DNA of 64,000 nt from an uncultured Arenicella sp. (GCA_947499305.1 CANMNN010000006.1:1-64000); one strand, 5' to 3'; positions 35,895 through 46,038 are shown, counted from the first letter of the stretch. Numbers and translations are program-made. The notes: generated from the letters alone by a model not told the origin.

Positions 35895-38138
35895 TTAAAC
35901 AAAACCAATAGATTTATCTAGCGGCAACTCTCGAATCCGCTGACCAGTGGCAGCAAATATTGCATTAGCCAGTGCCGGCGCCGCTGGTGGTGTGCCTGGT
36001 TCGCCAATGCCCTTTACTCGATCTCCGTTTTCCAAAATCCGCACTTCAATTTCAGGCGATTGGTAAAAGCGCATTGCTCGATATTGGTGGAAGTTGGTTT
36101 CTTGGACTTCTCCATTTTGAATGCTGATATTGCCGCTCATTGCCGCAGCTAAACCAAAATTAAGCCCACCAAGCACTTGCGCTTCAATGTTACGAGGGTC
36201 CATTGCTGTACCAACGTCCACCGCTGCAAAGGCTTTGACGATTTTGACTTTACCGTTGACGATCGCAACTTCAATGACCTCCGCCGCAGGCACTCCAAAA
36301 GAGAGTGAAAAGGCGACTCCGCGGCCGTGGCCTTCTGGGAGTGCTTCTCCCCAATTTGACATTTCTGCGACGGCTTCAAGCACCTTTCGGCTTGGTTCAT
36401 GCGTCATTAAATCAATACGCATTTGCATTGGATCTAAACCTTTGGCATGCGCAATTTCGTCCATCATGCTTTCATGAAAGAAGCCATTTTGTGATGACCC
36501 AACGGAACGCCATGAGCTGATTGGAAAGTCATGCTTAACTCGATAACCGGTGACGCGGTAATTCTGGACACCATAAGGCTGATCCCATGCCGCCTGCACA
36601 ATCGCAATGTCTGGCCCAGCAGCAGGAATACCTAGGCGGCCCATCTGAGAAGTGTTTACTGAGCCACCAGCGAGTTGAAGATCAATCGCTGTCGGCCCAT
36701 TTTCGCTAACTACCGCCTTAAAGCGCGCCATGCCATTCGGGCGATAGTTGTCGTGCGTCATGTCCTCTTCGCGGGTCCACGTCAATTTAATCGGCGTGCC
36801 CTCCATTTGGGCCGCGACCTTGATGGCTTGAATAATGTAATCCATCTCTAAGCGCCTCCCGAAACTGCCCCCCATAAGAGTGGTGTGAATCGTGATGGCA
36901 CTTTCGTCTAAGCCTGTGATATTGACTGCTTCTTTCACGGCTTGGGTGGGAATTTGAGTTCCAGCCCATACGTCTAGTTTGCCGTTACGTAGCCATGCGG
37001 TGGCGTTCATGGGCTCTAAGGGGGCGTGCGGCAGATAGGGCACTTTGTATTCGCCAGAGACAATGGAGCTAGCGTTTTCTAGCGCGGCATCTACATCGCC
37101 GTCGTCGCGAAACTGACTGTCTTGGTGGTCGCTATGAAAGCTCTCTTCAACGGCCTTGAGGTGCGCTGCGCTATTCTGTGGGTACTCAGCCTTAGCCCAA
37201 TCGAATTTGATCGTGTTAACCGCTTTAAATGCGTACCAAGTATTGCTTGCGATCACGGCGGCGCCATTGTCGATTGCGACGACTTTCTTTACCCCGCGCA
37301 TGGCCTCGGCTTTGCTTGCATCGAACGAATTCATTGCCGCGCCCAAGTTTGGATTAACTCGAATGCTGGCGTGCATCATGTTTGGCAAGTCAATATCAAT
37401 TCCAAACTCAGCCGTGCCGGTAGATTTCGCGGGCACGTCAATGCGGTTTTGAGACTTGCCTAGAATTTTCCATTCGGATTGCGGCTTAAGAGCAACCTCC
37501 GATTCGGGTTCAATTGATGTGGCGGCGCTGGCTAAACTTTGGTAGCTCAGAGCTTGACCATCACGGCTAACAACAGTGCCATTTTCAGTTCTCAAGCTAT
37601 TGGCGGGCGCACCTAATTTCTGGGCAGCGGCCTGTATTAAAACACCTCGAGCCACAGCGCCGGCAACTCGCATTTTCTCATACGCATCGGCGACCGACGA
37701 TGAGCCACCAGTGATTTGCAGGCCGAGTAATTTTGCCGGTACGTGTACGAAGTTGCGCATGCGTTTAGCCATCGAGCTCGTGTCGGTTGCGGCAAACGGG
37801 ATGGCCTCTTCTAGAACGGCGGCATTGAAGTAAGCGGCAGATGCTGGTCCATGTAATACATTTACTTGTTCAAGCCTTACATCTAATTCTTCGGCTACCA
37901 TTGCGGCGAGAGTAGTTTGAACGCCTTGACCCATTTCCGCACGCGGAGCAATGATTGAGATGCCATTTTGATCGATTATCACGTAGGGCGTTATTGCCGC
38001 ATCGCCGTCACTCAGATCTAACTCAAGTGGGTTATCGATGGGCTGCTTGTATTTGTAGTAACCGAAACCGATGCCTCCAGCAATTGCGACCGATCCGAAT
38101 AAGAAGGTCCGACGGGTTATGGTGCCGAGTTTACTCAT
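35895..38138 (-). CDS. Molybdenum hydroxylase large subunit, IorB type (copy 2)
   Basis: A 747-residue paralogue of the protein at 22499, with a Tat signal (Arg9-Arg10 in TRRTFLFG). Conserved motifs: [27 protein letters not shown] (where copy 1 has GGGFGRRA) and [11 protein letters not shown] with Glu713 as presumed catalytic base. It should be a periplasmic molybdenum enzyme that oxidises an aldehyde or N-heterocycle. The start overlaps the stop of the iron-sulfur subunit gene by ATGA. Sequence divergence between the copies across the substrate half suggests different substrates. Confidence 0.9.
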   Translation of the reverse strand: MSKLGTITRRTFLFGSVAIAGGIGFGYYKYKQPIDNPLELDLSDGDAAITPYVIIDQNGISIIAPRAEMGQGVQTTLAAMVAEELDVRLEQVNVLHGPASAAYFNAAVLEEAIPFAATDTSSMAKRMRNFVHVPAKLLGLQITGGSSSVADAYEKMRVAGAVARGVLIQAAAQKLGAPANSLRTENGTVVSRDGQALSYQSLASAATSIEPESEVALKPQSEWKILGKSQNRIDVPAKSTGTAEFGIDIDLPNMMHASIRVNPNLGAAMNSFDASKAEAMRGVKKVVAIDNGAAVIASNTWYAFKAVNTIKFDWAKAEYPQNSAAHLKAVEESFHSDHQDSQFRDDGDVDAALENASSIVSGEYKVPYLPHAPLEPMNATAWLRNGKLDVWAGTQIPTQAVKEAVNITGLDESAITIHTTLMGGSFGRRLEMDYIIQAIKVAAQMEGTPIKLTWTREEDMTHDNYRPNGMARFKAVVSENGPTAIDLQLAGGSVNTSQMGRLGIPAAGPDIAIVQAAWDQPYGVQNYRVTGYRVKHDFPISSWRSVGSSQNGFFHESMMDEIAHAKGLDPMQMRIDLMTHEPSRKVLEAVAEMSNWGEALPEGHGRGVAFSLSFGVPAAEVIEVAIVNGKVKIVKAFAAVDVGTAMDPRNIEAQVLGGLNFGLAAAMSGNISIQNGEVQETNFHQYRAMRFYQSPEIEVRILENGDRVKGIGEPGTPPAAPALANAIFAATGQRIRELPLDKSIGFV

Positions 38139-38650
38139 GATGACACCTCTGATTGATTGTCAATTTCACTCTCTATCGCAGGTGTTAGCTCAATTTCACG
38201 AATATTTTTCGCGGCCGACTTAACCGCCGCTCGAATTCGGGGATAGGTACCACAGCGACATAAGTTCGCCGACATCGCCGTATCAATTTCTTCGTCGCTC
38301 GGGTTTGAATTTTTGTTTAACAGAGCGCTAGCGCTCATGATCTGTCCTGGTTGACAATAGCCACACTGAGCCACTTGGTGATCAACCCATGCTTGCTGAA
38401 CAAGGCTCATTGCATCTGGTTTTCCTAAGCCTTCAATCGTGGTGATTTCAGCACCACCAACAGCCGATATAGGAAACGAGCATGAGGGAATTGGCTGCCC
38501 ATTGAGGTGCACTGTGCACGCTCGGCATTGTGCGATACCACAGCCGAATTTAGGCCCTTTGATGTTTAATTCATCGCGTAAGACCCAAAGTAGTGGCATG
38601 TCGGCTGCGACATCAACCTCGTGTTCTTGACCATTGACGTTTATTTTCAT
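38135..38650 (-). CDS. Molybdenum hydroxylase [2Fe-2S] subunit, IorA type (copy 2)
   Basis: The start is the ATG at 38650, preceded by gagg about 8 nt upstream; the frame stays open to 38737 but that extension has no family resemblance. The 171-residue product keeps all eight cluster cysteines: 37, 42, 45 and 57 for the first and 96, 99, 131 and 133 for the second. Arg43 replaces the Gly that normally follows the second cysteine (AQCRACTVH), which may shift the redox potential of that cluster. It is divergent from the MFS exporter gene across 123 bp. Confidence 0.9.
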   Translation of the reverse strand: MKINVNGQEHEVDVAADMPLLWVLRDELNIKGPKFGCGIAQCRACTVHLNGQPIPSCSFPISAVGGAEITTIEGLGKPDAMSLVQQAWVDHQVAQCGYCQPGQIMSASALLNKNSNPSDEEIDTAMSANLCRCGTYPRIRAAVKSAAKNIREIELTPAIESEIDNQSEVSS

Positions 38651-38773
38651 TGTGATGACCTCAATTGAATACCGCTTGAGTATAATCCGCAGCAGTACAA
38701 AATTGCATGACTTTGAGAATTGTTTTCTAAGCGGCAAGCAAAATTAGCATAATTAGTTTGGGAAATAGTCGGT

Positions 38774-40192
38774 TTGGAAAATACTAGTCTTAAGCATCAT
38801 CGTGAGCAGCCGATAAGTCGCTTAGGCCTGACCTTATTAGTCATCCTATTGGGCTCGTTCTTAGCTCCCTTGCAGATGCACTCTTCGACCTTGGCCATCC
38901 CCGCGATTGCAAAGGAAATGAGCTTAACCGCTGACATTATCAGTTGGTTTACTCTTTCGCAGGTGCTAACCAGTGCTTGCTTTGTACTTCCTGCGGGTAA
39001 ACTGTCGGATCGATTTGGCCGCCGTCGCATGTTCGCTTTCGGTTTGTTGATCTGCAGTTTGGCGTGTTTGATCGGCGGCTTTGCAACTAACGGCTATATG
39101 GTCTTGCTGGCCCGTGGCTTGCAAGGCGTTGGTGCATCGTTTGTATTTGCCTCTGCAGTAGCGCTGTTGGTTAGTGTGCCGCCGGAAGATCAAAAGGTGC
39201 GGGTCATGGGGATATACATATCCGTGGTTTATGTTGGTATGGTCACCGGTCCATTATTTGGCGGTTTTGTAATAGAGCAAGTTAGTTGGCGCTATGTATT
39301 TTATGTGCCCGGCATTCTGTTCTTATTACTCTCGATTCTCGGTTTTGGTTTTATAAAATGGGAGCGCTATGGCGATCGCGAATCGCGGCTGAGGCTACTT
39401 GACCTATCGCTCTACATTGGAGCCTTATTGCTAATGGCATTTGGTGTGTACGACGCCAAACAGGTTGCGGGGCAACTACTGCTGCTTTCAGGCCTCTTTT
39501 CATTCGCTGCGTTTTGTTGGTTTCAGTCGAAGCGTCGTGACCCATTGTTGCAGGTGAAGCTATTTACTCAGAGTCGCACATTTAGCATTCTCGGTGCTGC
39601 GCATTTTTTAAGTTATGTAAGTATTTTGGCTTTGCCGTTTACGCTTACCTTGTACTTGCAGTACTTGAAAGAGGTAGATGCCCAAACGACGGGGTTAATT
39701 CTCCTGTCTCAAGCTTTGTGTACTGCATTAATCGCACCGTTTAGTGGTGCCTTGTCAAAATTTTTGCGACCGAGGCATCTAATATTTACCGGCGTTTCAG
39801 GTTTTTCTATTGCTTGTTTTTTATTGGCTACTTTGTCGCCCGAGTCTTCGGTGTGGATAGTGGTGCTCGCAATCTCGCTGATAGGGTCGAGCGTTGGCGT
39901 GATGGATACACCCATTGTTCACACCAGCATGAGTACCGTGAGCGACAAGTTGCTCGGGAGTGCTTCAGCGACAATGAACGGTTTGCGCACTATGGGTGGC
40001 TTTGTGGGCATGGGTTTGGTGTCTTACTTAATGGGCGTACACTTGGGTGATGCGCCAATTGAACCAAGCTTATATCCTCAGCTGATGACAGTGGTAGAAC
40101 AGTTTTTTGGCATCGCCTTGTTACTATCCTTACTAAGCCTCGTGCTTTTAGTCTACGGGGTGTTAACGCGCCCGCGGCGTGATCGCAATTAG
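38774..40192 (+). CDS. MFS transporter, DHA2/EmrB-QacA type
   Basis: A 472-residue transporter with about 14 hydrophobic spans, as in the DHA2 drug:H+ antiporters. Motif A is GKLSDRFGRRRMF after span 2, and motif C-like glycine-rich VYVGMVTGPLFGGF lies in span 5. The start is a TTG at 38774; no ATG precedes span 1. Members export drugs or metabolites. It is divergent from the second IorAB pair, which may mean export of a substrate or product of that enzyme, but nothing in the sequence proves it. Confidence 0.87.
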   Translation: MENTSLKHHREQPISRLGLTLLVILLGSFLAPLQMHSSTLAIPAIAKEMSLTADIISWFTLSQVLTSACFVLPAGKLSDRFGRRRMFAFGLLICSLACLIGGFATNGYMVLLARGLQGVGASFVFASAVALLVSVPPEDQKVRVMGIYISVVYVGMVTGPLFGGFVIEQVSWRYVFYVPGILFLLLSILGFGFIKWERYGDRESRLRLLDLSLYIGALLLMAFGVYDAKQVAGQLLLLSGLFSFAAFCWFQSKRRDPLLQVKLFTQSRTFSILGAAHFLSYVSILALPFTLTLYLQYLKEVDAQTTGLILLSQALCTALIAPFSGALSKFLRPRHLIFTGVSGFSIACFLLATLSPESSVWIVVLAISLIGSSVGVMDTPIVHTSMSTVSDKLLGSASATMNGLRTMGGFVGMGLVSYLMGVHLGDAPIEPSLYPQLMTVVEQFFGIALLLSLLSLVLLVYGVLTRPRRDRN

Positions 40193-40234
40193 GCAATATA
40201 AGAATTCGATACTCGTTTTTCAATGGAGTAATTT

Positions 40235-41233
40235 ATGAGTCAACATCTAATCTTTGGTGCCGGTTTAATCGGCGGCTATATGGCGGGCAGCTTTGCCTCG
40301 AAGGGCTTGAGCGTTACCGTATTGGGCCGGGAGTCACTGCGCAAGAGGTTCGCAGAAGAATTTACCATTACTGACTATCAGGGTAACCGAGCGACAACTT
40401 CTGAGATTCATTTCATTTCGGGAGTTGAGACTATCGACACAGCCTTTGACTATATTTGGCTAACTGTAAAGTGTACGGGGCTCGAGCAGGCGCTACTGGA
40501 TATGGCGAAACTGGTTAGCCCAAATACGACGATCTTAAGCTGTCAGAACGGGCTTGGTACTGACGATTTAGTCCGCGCTTCGTTTCCAAATAACATTGTA
40601 AGGCGAGTCATTATGACCTCCAATGTTGCACAGCAGTCTGATACGCATCTGCACCGAGGTTCTGAAGGAGATCTCTTTGTGGAGGCCCATTCTGCAGATG
40701 GTGATATAAGTTTGGCGAGCACGGTTTCGAGCGAGTTATTGATCGCTCAAAACATCGAGAGTATGGAGGCTTATAGCTGGGCTAAATTACAGCTAAATCT
40801 TGCTAATGCGGTTAACGCGCTTGCTGACATCCCAGTAAAACAAATGCTAGAGCACCGTGTTTATCGTCGAATTATTGCTGGGGCCATGCAAGAGCTGATC
40901 GATGTATCTCGAGCCAAAGGATTAAGCCTACCAAAGCTTGCTGCCGTGCCGATGAGATTTGTACCGAAGGTGTTGAATACGCCTAACATTATTTTCAACA
41001 TACTCGGCAGCAAGATGATGGACATTGACCCGACTGTGCGTACTTCAATGTGGTGGGATATTAGCAATGGTCGCTTGACCGAAGTAGATGTTCTTAACGG
41101 CGCTGTGGTCGCTGAGGGCGAGAAGCTTGGTCATAAATGCCCAATAAATCAAAAGATTGTTGAGATGGTTCATCAAGTTGAAAGCAGTGGTTCAAGAGAG
41201 GGCTTCGACCCCAGTGCACTCCTTAGTAGTTAG
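40235..41233 (+). CDS. 2-dehydropantoate 2-reductase family protein
   Basis: A 332-residue PanE/ApbA-type reductase. The NADPH site is GAGLIGGY (8-15). CQNGLGTD (103-110) matches the family loop, and Lys184 in WAKLQLNLANAVNAL with Asn191 fits the catalytic Lys and Asn of ketopantoate reductase. It could make pantoate for coenzyme A, but many paralogues of this family reduce other 2-keto acids, and no other pantothenate gene is near. It is 42 bp downstream of the MFS gene on the same strand. Confidence 0.82.
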   Translation: MSQHLIFGAGLIGGYMAGSFASKGLSVTVLGRESLRKRFAEEFTITDYQGNRATTSEIHFISGVETIDTAFDYIWLTVKCTGLEQALLDMAKLVSPNTTILSCQNGLGTDDLVRASFPNNIVRRVIMTSNVAQQSDTHLHRGSEGDLFVEAHSADGDISLASTVSSELLIAQNIESMEAYSWAKLQLNLANAVNALADIPVKQMLEHRVYRRIIAGAMQELIDVSRAKGLSLPKLAAVPMRFVPKVLNTPNIIFNILGSKMMDIDPTVRTSMWWDISNGRLTEVDVLNGAVVAEGEKLGHKCPINQKIVEMVHQVESSGSREGFDPSALLSS

Positions 41234-41416
41234 GCCTAAGCGGAATGCATTGGTTTCTCGATTAGTCAAAAATGAGCAAGAAATTTTAGAGCAATGAAGT
41301 CCGTGAAACCAGGTCTCTACAATTGCATGAGCGATGGTCACGTTTTCAAGTGTTGATGCTAAATTGTTCTAACCAGTAAAACTAGCTATGCTGAAATCTT
41401 AAATAGAGGGGTCATC

Positions 41417-42487
41417 ATGTTGAAAATCATTCTAATTGTCGTTGCCGTTATTATTCTCGTGCTACTGACTGCGGTTGTTTTGCTGCAGTCGTCGAACACA
41501 TGGCAAACCGCTAAAAGCGTTCGCACGCCCGATAGCCGTTTTGATAATTTGCCTGATTATCCGTTTGCTCCAAGCTACGTCGAGGTCGATGGTTATCGGA
41601 TACATTATCTCGATGAAGGCCCGAAAGACGGCGAAGTCGTTCTATTGATGCACGGCCAGCCGTCGTGGAGCTATTTGTATCGTCATATGATCCCATTGTT
41701 AACAAAGCAAGGTTATCGCGTGATCGCACCAGATAACGTTGGCTTTGGTAAATCGGATAAACCTGTCGATATGAATGCACACAGTTATCAAATGCACGTT
41801 GACGTGATGAGCAACTTTACTGACGCGATTAACCTGAAAGATGCCACTCTATTTGCCCAAGATTGGGGCGGGCTAATTGGTCTTCGCGTGGTCGCCGAGC
41901 GCCCAGATCGTTTTGCACGCATTATGTTGTCAAACACAACATTGCCGGCAATGGGCGGTATCAAAGGCTGGTTAGGATATCCATTGTTCAAGGTTGCTGT
42001 TTGGAAAGAAGGTGATGTTCAAAGCTTGAATTTTGACGACGAGTCGTTCTCATTTTCCACGTGGGTTGCCTACGCTAGAACCACTAACAACTTCGATTTT
42101 GCCAGCCTTTTTCAGCGTGCGACCACTCGGGAGCTGAGCGCAGAGGAGCTTGCCGGTTATGCCGCACCTTATCCAACTGAAGAAACGATCGCGGCGGTAA
42201 GAATGTTTCCAAGCCTGGTGGCTAGTCAACTTAGAGAAAATCAAGCGGTTATGGACCACTTTTATGCGAACTGGAATAAACCATTGATTACTGCTTTTGG
42301 CGATAAAGACCCGATTATGGCTGGGCAAGACAAGCGCTGGCAAAATACCGTGCCTGGCGCCAAGGGACAAGCTCACACATTGATTGAAAATGGTGCGCAC
42401 TTTATTCAAGAAGATAGACCTCAAGAATTGGTCGATATACTGGTGCAATTCATTAAGGACAATCCACATACCGAAGGAGTTGAGTAA
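41417..42487 (+). CDS. Membrane-anchored haloalkane dehalogenase-like alpha/beta hydrolase (HLD-I)
   Basis: A 356-residue protein with an N-terminal membrane helix (about 3-24) and a haloalkane dehalogenase domain. The subfamily I signature RFDNLPDYPF (41-50) is present, then HGQPSWSYLYR with the oxyanion residue, nucleophile Asp149 and halide-binding Trp150 in QDWGGLIG, and His328 in NGAHFIQED. The acid is likely in FGDKDP, as in DhlA. Known dehalogenases are soluble, so the anchor is unusual. Substrate is unknown. Its stop codon overlaps the rof start (TAATG). Confidence 0.87.
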   Translation: MLKIILIVVAVIILVLLTAVVLLQSSNTWQTAKSVRTPDSRFDNLPDYPFAPSYVEVDGYRIHYLDEGPKDGEVVLLMHGQPSWSYLYRHMIPLLTKQGYRVIAPDNVGFGKSDKPVDMNAHSYQMHVDVMSNFTDAINLKDATLFAQDWGGLIGLRVVAERPDRFARIMLSNTTLPAMGGIKGWLGYPLFKVAVWKEGDVQSLNFDDESFSFSTWVAYARTTNNFDFASLFQRATTRELSAEELAGYAAPYPTEETIAAVRMFPSLVASQLRENQAVMDHFYANWNKPLITAFGDKDPIMAGQDKRWQNTVPGAKGQAHTLIENGAHFIQEDRPQELVDILVQFIKDNPHTEGVE

Positions 42488-42735
42488 TGGCGGACGTTAT
42501 TCGTTGTGACCTCTATGACCATTTTGAGATCGCCTGTATGCGGCGTGAAGTTATCGAATTAAAGATGAAAAGCGGTGACACCTATCGTGGCATGGCGGCA
42601 GACCTACAAACGAAAGACGGCCGAGAGTGGCTTTTTCTCGATCAGTTGGATCTTCCTCAAAGGCGGATTGACCTTCGAGAAATTGAAGTTTTGGTATTCC
42701 CTAAGACCGGTCAAAGCATTAAAATCGCTGAATAA
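42487..42735 (+). CDS. rof: Rho-binding antiterminator Rof
   Basis: An 82-residue Sm-like protein. The pattern CDLYDHFEIACMRREVIELKMKSGD followed by GMAADLQTKDGREWLFLD and the end IDLREIEVL matches Rof/YaeO, which binds Rho near its primary RNA site and inhibits termination. It is translationally coupled to the dehalogenase gene by a TAATG overlap. A 7-bp hairpin follows the stop by 2 nt. Confidence 0.85.
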   Translation: MADVIRCDLYDHFEIACMRREVIELKMKSGDTYRGMAADLQTKDGREWLFLDQLDLPQRRIDLREIEVLVFPKTGQSIKIAE

Positions 42736-42737
42736 TT

Positions 42738-42758
42738 AGTGCGCTTGGGTGGCGCACT
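42738..42758 (+). terminator. Hairpin after rof
   Basis: agtgcgc and gcgcact (7-bp arms, 7-nt loop) begin 3 nt after the rof stop. No T run follows, so it is at best a weak terminator. Confidence 0.4.
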
Positions 42759-42847
42759 CTAATAAGGCTAAAGACAGCGAAGGCGCTTCATAGAGCTCGC
42801 TTAGCGCTGATGATTGGCCGGCAACTTTAACGACTACGGAGAGTCTG

Positions 42848-43843
42848 ATGAAGTGTTTAGTGACCGGTGCTACCGGTTTTTTGGGTTGTAATTTAGTTCA
42901 CGAATTAGTGCTTGATGGCTGGGACGTGCGTGCGTCAGGTATGCACGGTTCAGATACACAATTTATTGAAGATCTACCTGTCGAGATTGTTTTTGCAGAT
43001 ATCACTGTGCCCGATGAGGTTGACTCGATTGTCAAAGGATGCGACGTGGTCTTTCATGTTGCTGGAGATACCTCATTTTGGAGTCAAACAGAACAGCGAC
43101 AAAGGCAAGTCAACGTTGATGGTGCAATCAACATTGCCAAAGCATGTATGAAGTTTGGCGTAATGCGTATGGTACATACCAGCACCACTGACGTGCTAGG
43201 ATTTGATCCTGAAGGCGGAATGATCAATGAACTTAATGGCCATTTTAATTATCAGGGTTACGGCTTTCACTACGGCGAAACAAAATATCAGGCTCAAAAA
43301 GCACTCGAAAAACTGCATCAGCTTGGGCTCGATGTCGTGTTTATATACCCAGGCTTTTTAATCGGTCCATTCGATCATACCTTTCAGTTAGGCCGTGTTT
43401 TATTTGATTTAAAAAAAGGTCGAATGCCGTTCAGTCCAGGCGGGGGATCCTCATTTTGTCACGTTGCTGAAGTTGCTAAAGCTCATATTCAAGCGGCTAA
43501 GCTTGCCCGCCCTGGAGATGGCTATGTTTGTGCTGGAAACGCTCTTACCAATATGACCTATCACCGCTTTTTTACCAAAATGGCGTTTGTCATAAATGCT
43601 AAGCCTCCAAAATTTTCCTTAAGTAAAACTACCTTAGTCTTATACGGACACTTATGTGAGTTATTATCCAAATTTACAGGTAGGGCTCCTGAGATCAACC
43701 CTGGGCAAGCTCGTTATATGTCTGAGCAACAATATTCAGACAGCCGCAAAGCGATCGAGGAATTAGGCTATGAAGTGCCAATTGCCGAGGAGTGTATTCG
43801 TGATGCCGTCGATTGGTATCAAGAACAAGGTTACGAGTTTTAA
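42848..43843 (+). CDS. NAD-dependent epimerase/reductase (dihydroflavonol reductase-like SDR)
   Basis: A 331-residue extended SDR. It has TGATGFLG (6-13), HVAGDTSFW after the fourth strand and the Tyr142-x3-Lys146 pair (YGETK). The sequence resembles dihydroflavonol 4-reductase/3-beta-HSD-like bacterial enzymes that act on lipid or sterol-like ketones. cggagag lies just before the start. A methyltransferase and a CIA30 gene follow on the same strand with gaps of 96 and 31 bp. Confidence 0.85.
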   Translation: MKCLVTGATGFLGCNLVHELVLDGWDVRASGMHGSDTQFIEDLPVEIVFADITVPDEVDSIVKGCDVVFHVAGDTSFWSQTEQRQRQVNVDGAINIAKACMKFGVMRMVHTSTTDVLGFDPEGGMINELNGHFNYQGYGFHYGETKYQAQKALEKLHQLGLDVVFIYPGFLIGPFDHTFQLGRVLFDLKKGRMPFSPGGGSSFCHVAEVAKAHIQAAKLARPGDGYVCAGNALTNMTYHRFFTKMAFVINAKPPKFSLSKTTLVLYGHLCELLSKFTGRAPEINPGQARYMSEQQYSDSRKAIEELGYEVPIAEECIRDAVDWYQEQGYEF

Positions 43844-43939
43844 TTGCTAGCAGTCTGAAGTGGTCACAGTTTTGCGACGAGCCGAGTACTAAGGTGTTAG
43901 ATCTAACCGCCATTCGATAAGCCAAACGAGTTATCAACT

Positions 43940-44554
43940 ATGAAGTTTTATGACGAACATGTGCTACCACACTTGATTAATTGTGCTTGCGGTATGGCTG
44001 CCATTGAGCGACTGCGGGAAAAAATGGTGCCTCTGGCGAAGGGTAAAGTGTTAGAGATAGGCATGGGTTCTGGCTTGAACTTAAAACACTATCAAGAAGA
44101 ACAGGTAGAGCTTGTTTGGGGGCTTGAGCCATCTGAGGGGATGCGACGTAAAGCTCAGGCTAATTTGGATGCATCAAATGTAAAGGTCGAGTGGCTAGGG
44201 TTACCCAGTGAGTCAATTCCTTTGGATAATGAAAGTGCTGACACGATTGTTTTGACGTATACGCTTTGCACTATCGAAGACCCAATGAGCGCTTTGGCGG
44301 AGATGCGCCGAGTATTAAAGCCGTCTGGGGAACTGATTTTTAGTGAGCATGGTCAGTCTCCAGATGAGTCGGTGCGCAGATGGCAAGATAGAGTCAACCC
44401 TATTTGGAAAAAATTGGCTGGGGGCTGCCATTTGAATCGGCCAATACCTTCCTTGATTTTGGCGGCGGGCTTTAATATCTCTAAGCTAGATCAAAAATAC
44501 ATTAAGGGCCCTAAAATTGCGGCTTATCAATATTACGGCGTGGCTTCACACTGA
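43940..44554 (+). CDS. Class I SAM-dependent methyltransferase
   Basis: A 204-residue Methyltransf_11-type protein. Motif I is VLEIGMGSGLN (37-47); TLCTIEDPMSALAEMRRVLKPSGELIFSEHG gives motifs post-II and III. The C-terminal segment WKKLAGGCHLNR is seen in METTL7-like and UbiE-related enzymes. No substrate can be named. It follows the epimerase gene and precedes an exported CIA30 protein. Confidence 0.85.
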   Translation: MKFYDEHVLPHLINCACGMAAIERLREKMVPLAKGKVLEIGMGSGLNLKHYQEEQVELVWGLEPSEGMRRKAQANLDASNVKVEWLGLPSESIPLDNESADTIVLTYTLCTIEDPMSALAEMRRVLKPSGELIFSEHGQSPDESVRRWQDRVNPIWKKLAGGCHLNRPIPSLILAAGFNISKLDQKYIKGPKIAAYQYYGVASH

Positions 44555-44585
44555 CTTTGCTTGCAAAAGCACATACTCACTTGTG

Positions 44586-45182
44586 ATGAAAAATTCATTG
44601 CGAAAGATGCTCTTGTTGTTCCTCGTGGTTGGTGTTGCCTTGAGCGTCAAGATACCTGCGGCAAATGCTAAAACAGAGCAACAAAGTATGAAGTATGATT
44701 TCGGTGAAGAAAAATGTGGCGACTGCGAGTGGTTCGTTGTTCTTGATGGGGTTATGGGCGGGCGCTCTACAGGAGAGCTCCAAGTACACGATGAAAGTCT
44801 CGAGCTTACAGGAAAAATTTCCTTGGCCAATCGAGGCGGGTTTGCCTCGGTGAGAACGGCGTATGCGTCGATCGACTTAAGCGCGTTTAAGGGGGTGAAA
44901 ATTCGTTATCGTGCGCTTGGTCAAAGTTTTGCATTTACCTTGAGCAACTATCGGCGCTTTTATTTACCGCGGTTTAAACATGCTCTACCTGAAACTGGGG
45001 ATAATTGGAAAGAACTGGTTTTATCCTTCGCAGATTTTAAAAAGATGCGTTTCAGTGAGGTGTTGGGCGACGGCCCCACCAAGCAAGAACTGGAAAAAAT
45101 CATCCGATTGGGCCTTATCAGCAATGATAAGAAAGCGAGTGAATATAGTCTGGAGATAGACTTCATTGCGTTTATTGAATAG
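44586..45182 (+). CDS. Exported CIA30 family protein
   Basis: The start is set at the ATG at 44586, which gives a clean signal peptide (hydrophobic core about 8-22, likely cut after ANA at 28); the frame is open further upstream but would overlap the methyltransferase gene. The 198-residue product has the CIA30/NDUFAF1 pattern VLDGVMGGRSTGEL, GGFASVRT, YRALGQSFAFTL and the end LEIDFIAF. CIA30 domains are galactose-binding-like folds; the mitochondrial member assembles complex I. Here the export signal rules out that direct role. Function unknown. Confidence 0.82.
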   Translation: MKNSLRKMLLLFLVVGVALSVKIPAANAKTEQQSMKYDFGEEKCGDCEWFVVLDGVMGGRSTGELQVHDESLELTGKISLANRGGFASVRTAYASIDLSAFKGVKIRYRALGQSFAFTLSNYRRFYLPRFKHALPETGDNWKELVLSFADFKKMRFSEVLGDGPTKQELEKIIRLGLISNDKKASEYSLEIDFIAFIE

Positions 45183-45228
45183 CAGTACTCTTTAGATAGC
45201 GAAATGTACTAGCCCAGCAAGACCTATA

Positions 45229-46038
45229 CTAAAAATTGGTTTTACCGCACAACTTCACTGAATCACCAAGAGTGATGCTCCCTAGCCGATCGTAGACAGC
45301 ATTTTGTCCGAAGTAGGTGTCTCGCTCGCGCCGCCGATGTGCTTGAAGGGTTTGGTTCACCGTCATTTGCTTCTCCGCCGTTTGCGGATTGATCGACGGC
45401 ATGATGCACCGAGAACAAGGCTTAAGTAGGCTCAGGGTAATGTCATTGATTGCGAGCTTTTTCCAGCTGTCTTCGGCCCAAGGCTGATTGCCGTTAATGA
45501 CGATATTCGGTCGAAACCGATCCATGCCGATCTCAAACCCTAGTTTGCTAATGAAATCTTCTAAGGAACTTTGTGTAGCAACCAAAAGCGGAAATCCGTC
45601 GGCGAAGCCAACGCGCTCTTTTTGTGTTGCATAGTTAGTATCTACTAAGCGTCCATGGGTGCTGGGCATATAGATAATGCGACATTGTTTATCTAAATAA
45701 GTGCTTATCCAAACGGCAGCTTCATCACCGCAATCTTCTCCTTGAACCTCGGTTCCCCATACTGAAGACTGTCTAAGTGTATAGCCGCCCGCAGAAACAG
45801 TGAGCACCTTCATGCCTTTAACGGATAGCTCAAGCGAGCCATCGGCCGTCATGGCTGTTTCGATAAGACACATTTTAGGAGTTTTGCGCTGAGTGACGAA
45901 ATTAGCTTGGCTATCGATTACCATCCAGCGCCGATCAAGTTCGGGGCCGAGTTCATTAAGTTGTATGGATTCGACATGAATTCCTCGTGCCGACTTTAAG
46001 GGGTAGACGATCAGGTCGCTAACGATTAATTCGCTCAT
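45229..46038 (-). CDS. MOSC domain protein (YcbX-like)
   Basis: A 269-residue protein. The start at 46038 (MSELIVSDLIVYPLKSARG) aligns with the usual YcbX start; the frame stays open to 46161 but that part has no family match. The MOSC N-terminal beta barrel (about 1-115) has LGPELDRRWMVID and FVTQRKTPKM. The MOSC domain has KPCSRCIMPSI, with the conserved Cys expected to bind molybdenum cofactor or carry sulfur. E. coli YcbX also has a C-terminal ferredoxin domain, which is absent here. It may reduce N-hydroxylated compounds with partner proteins. It is divergent from the TetR gene. Confidence 0.85.
   Translation of the reverse strand: MSELIVSDLIVYPLKSARGIHVESIQLNELGPELDRRWMVIDSQANFVTQRKTPKMCLIETAMTADGSLELSVKGMKVLTVSAGGYTLRQSSVWGTEVQGEDCGDEAAVWISTYLDKQCRIIYMPSTHGRLVDTNYATQKERVGFADGFPLLVATQSSLEDFISKLGFEIGMDRFRPNIVINGNQPWAEDSWKKLAINDITLSLLKPCSRCIMPSINPQTAEKQMTVNQTLQAHRRRERDTYFGQNAVYDRLGSITLGDSVKLCGKTNF

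Noticed and set aside
38651-38737. An N-terminal extension of the second IorA subunit
   Set aside because: It is not part of the ferredoxin-like domain, and a Shine-Dalgarno fits the ATG at 38650.
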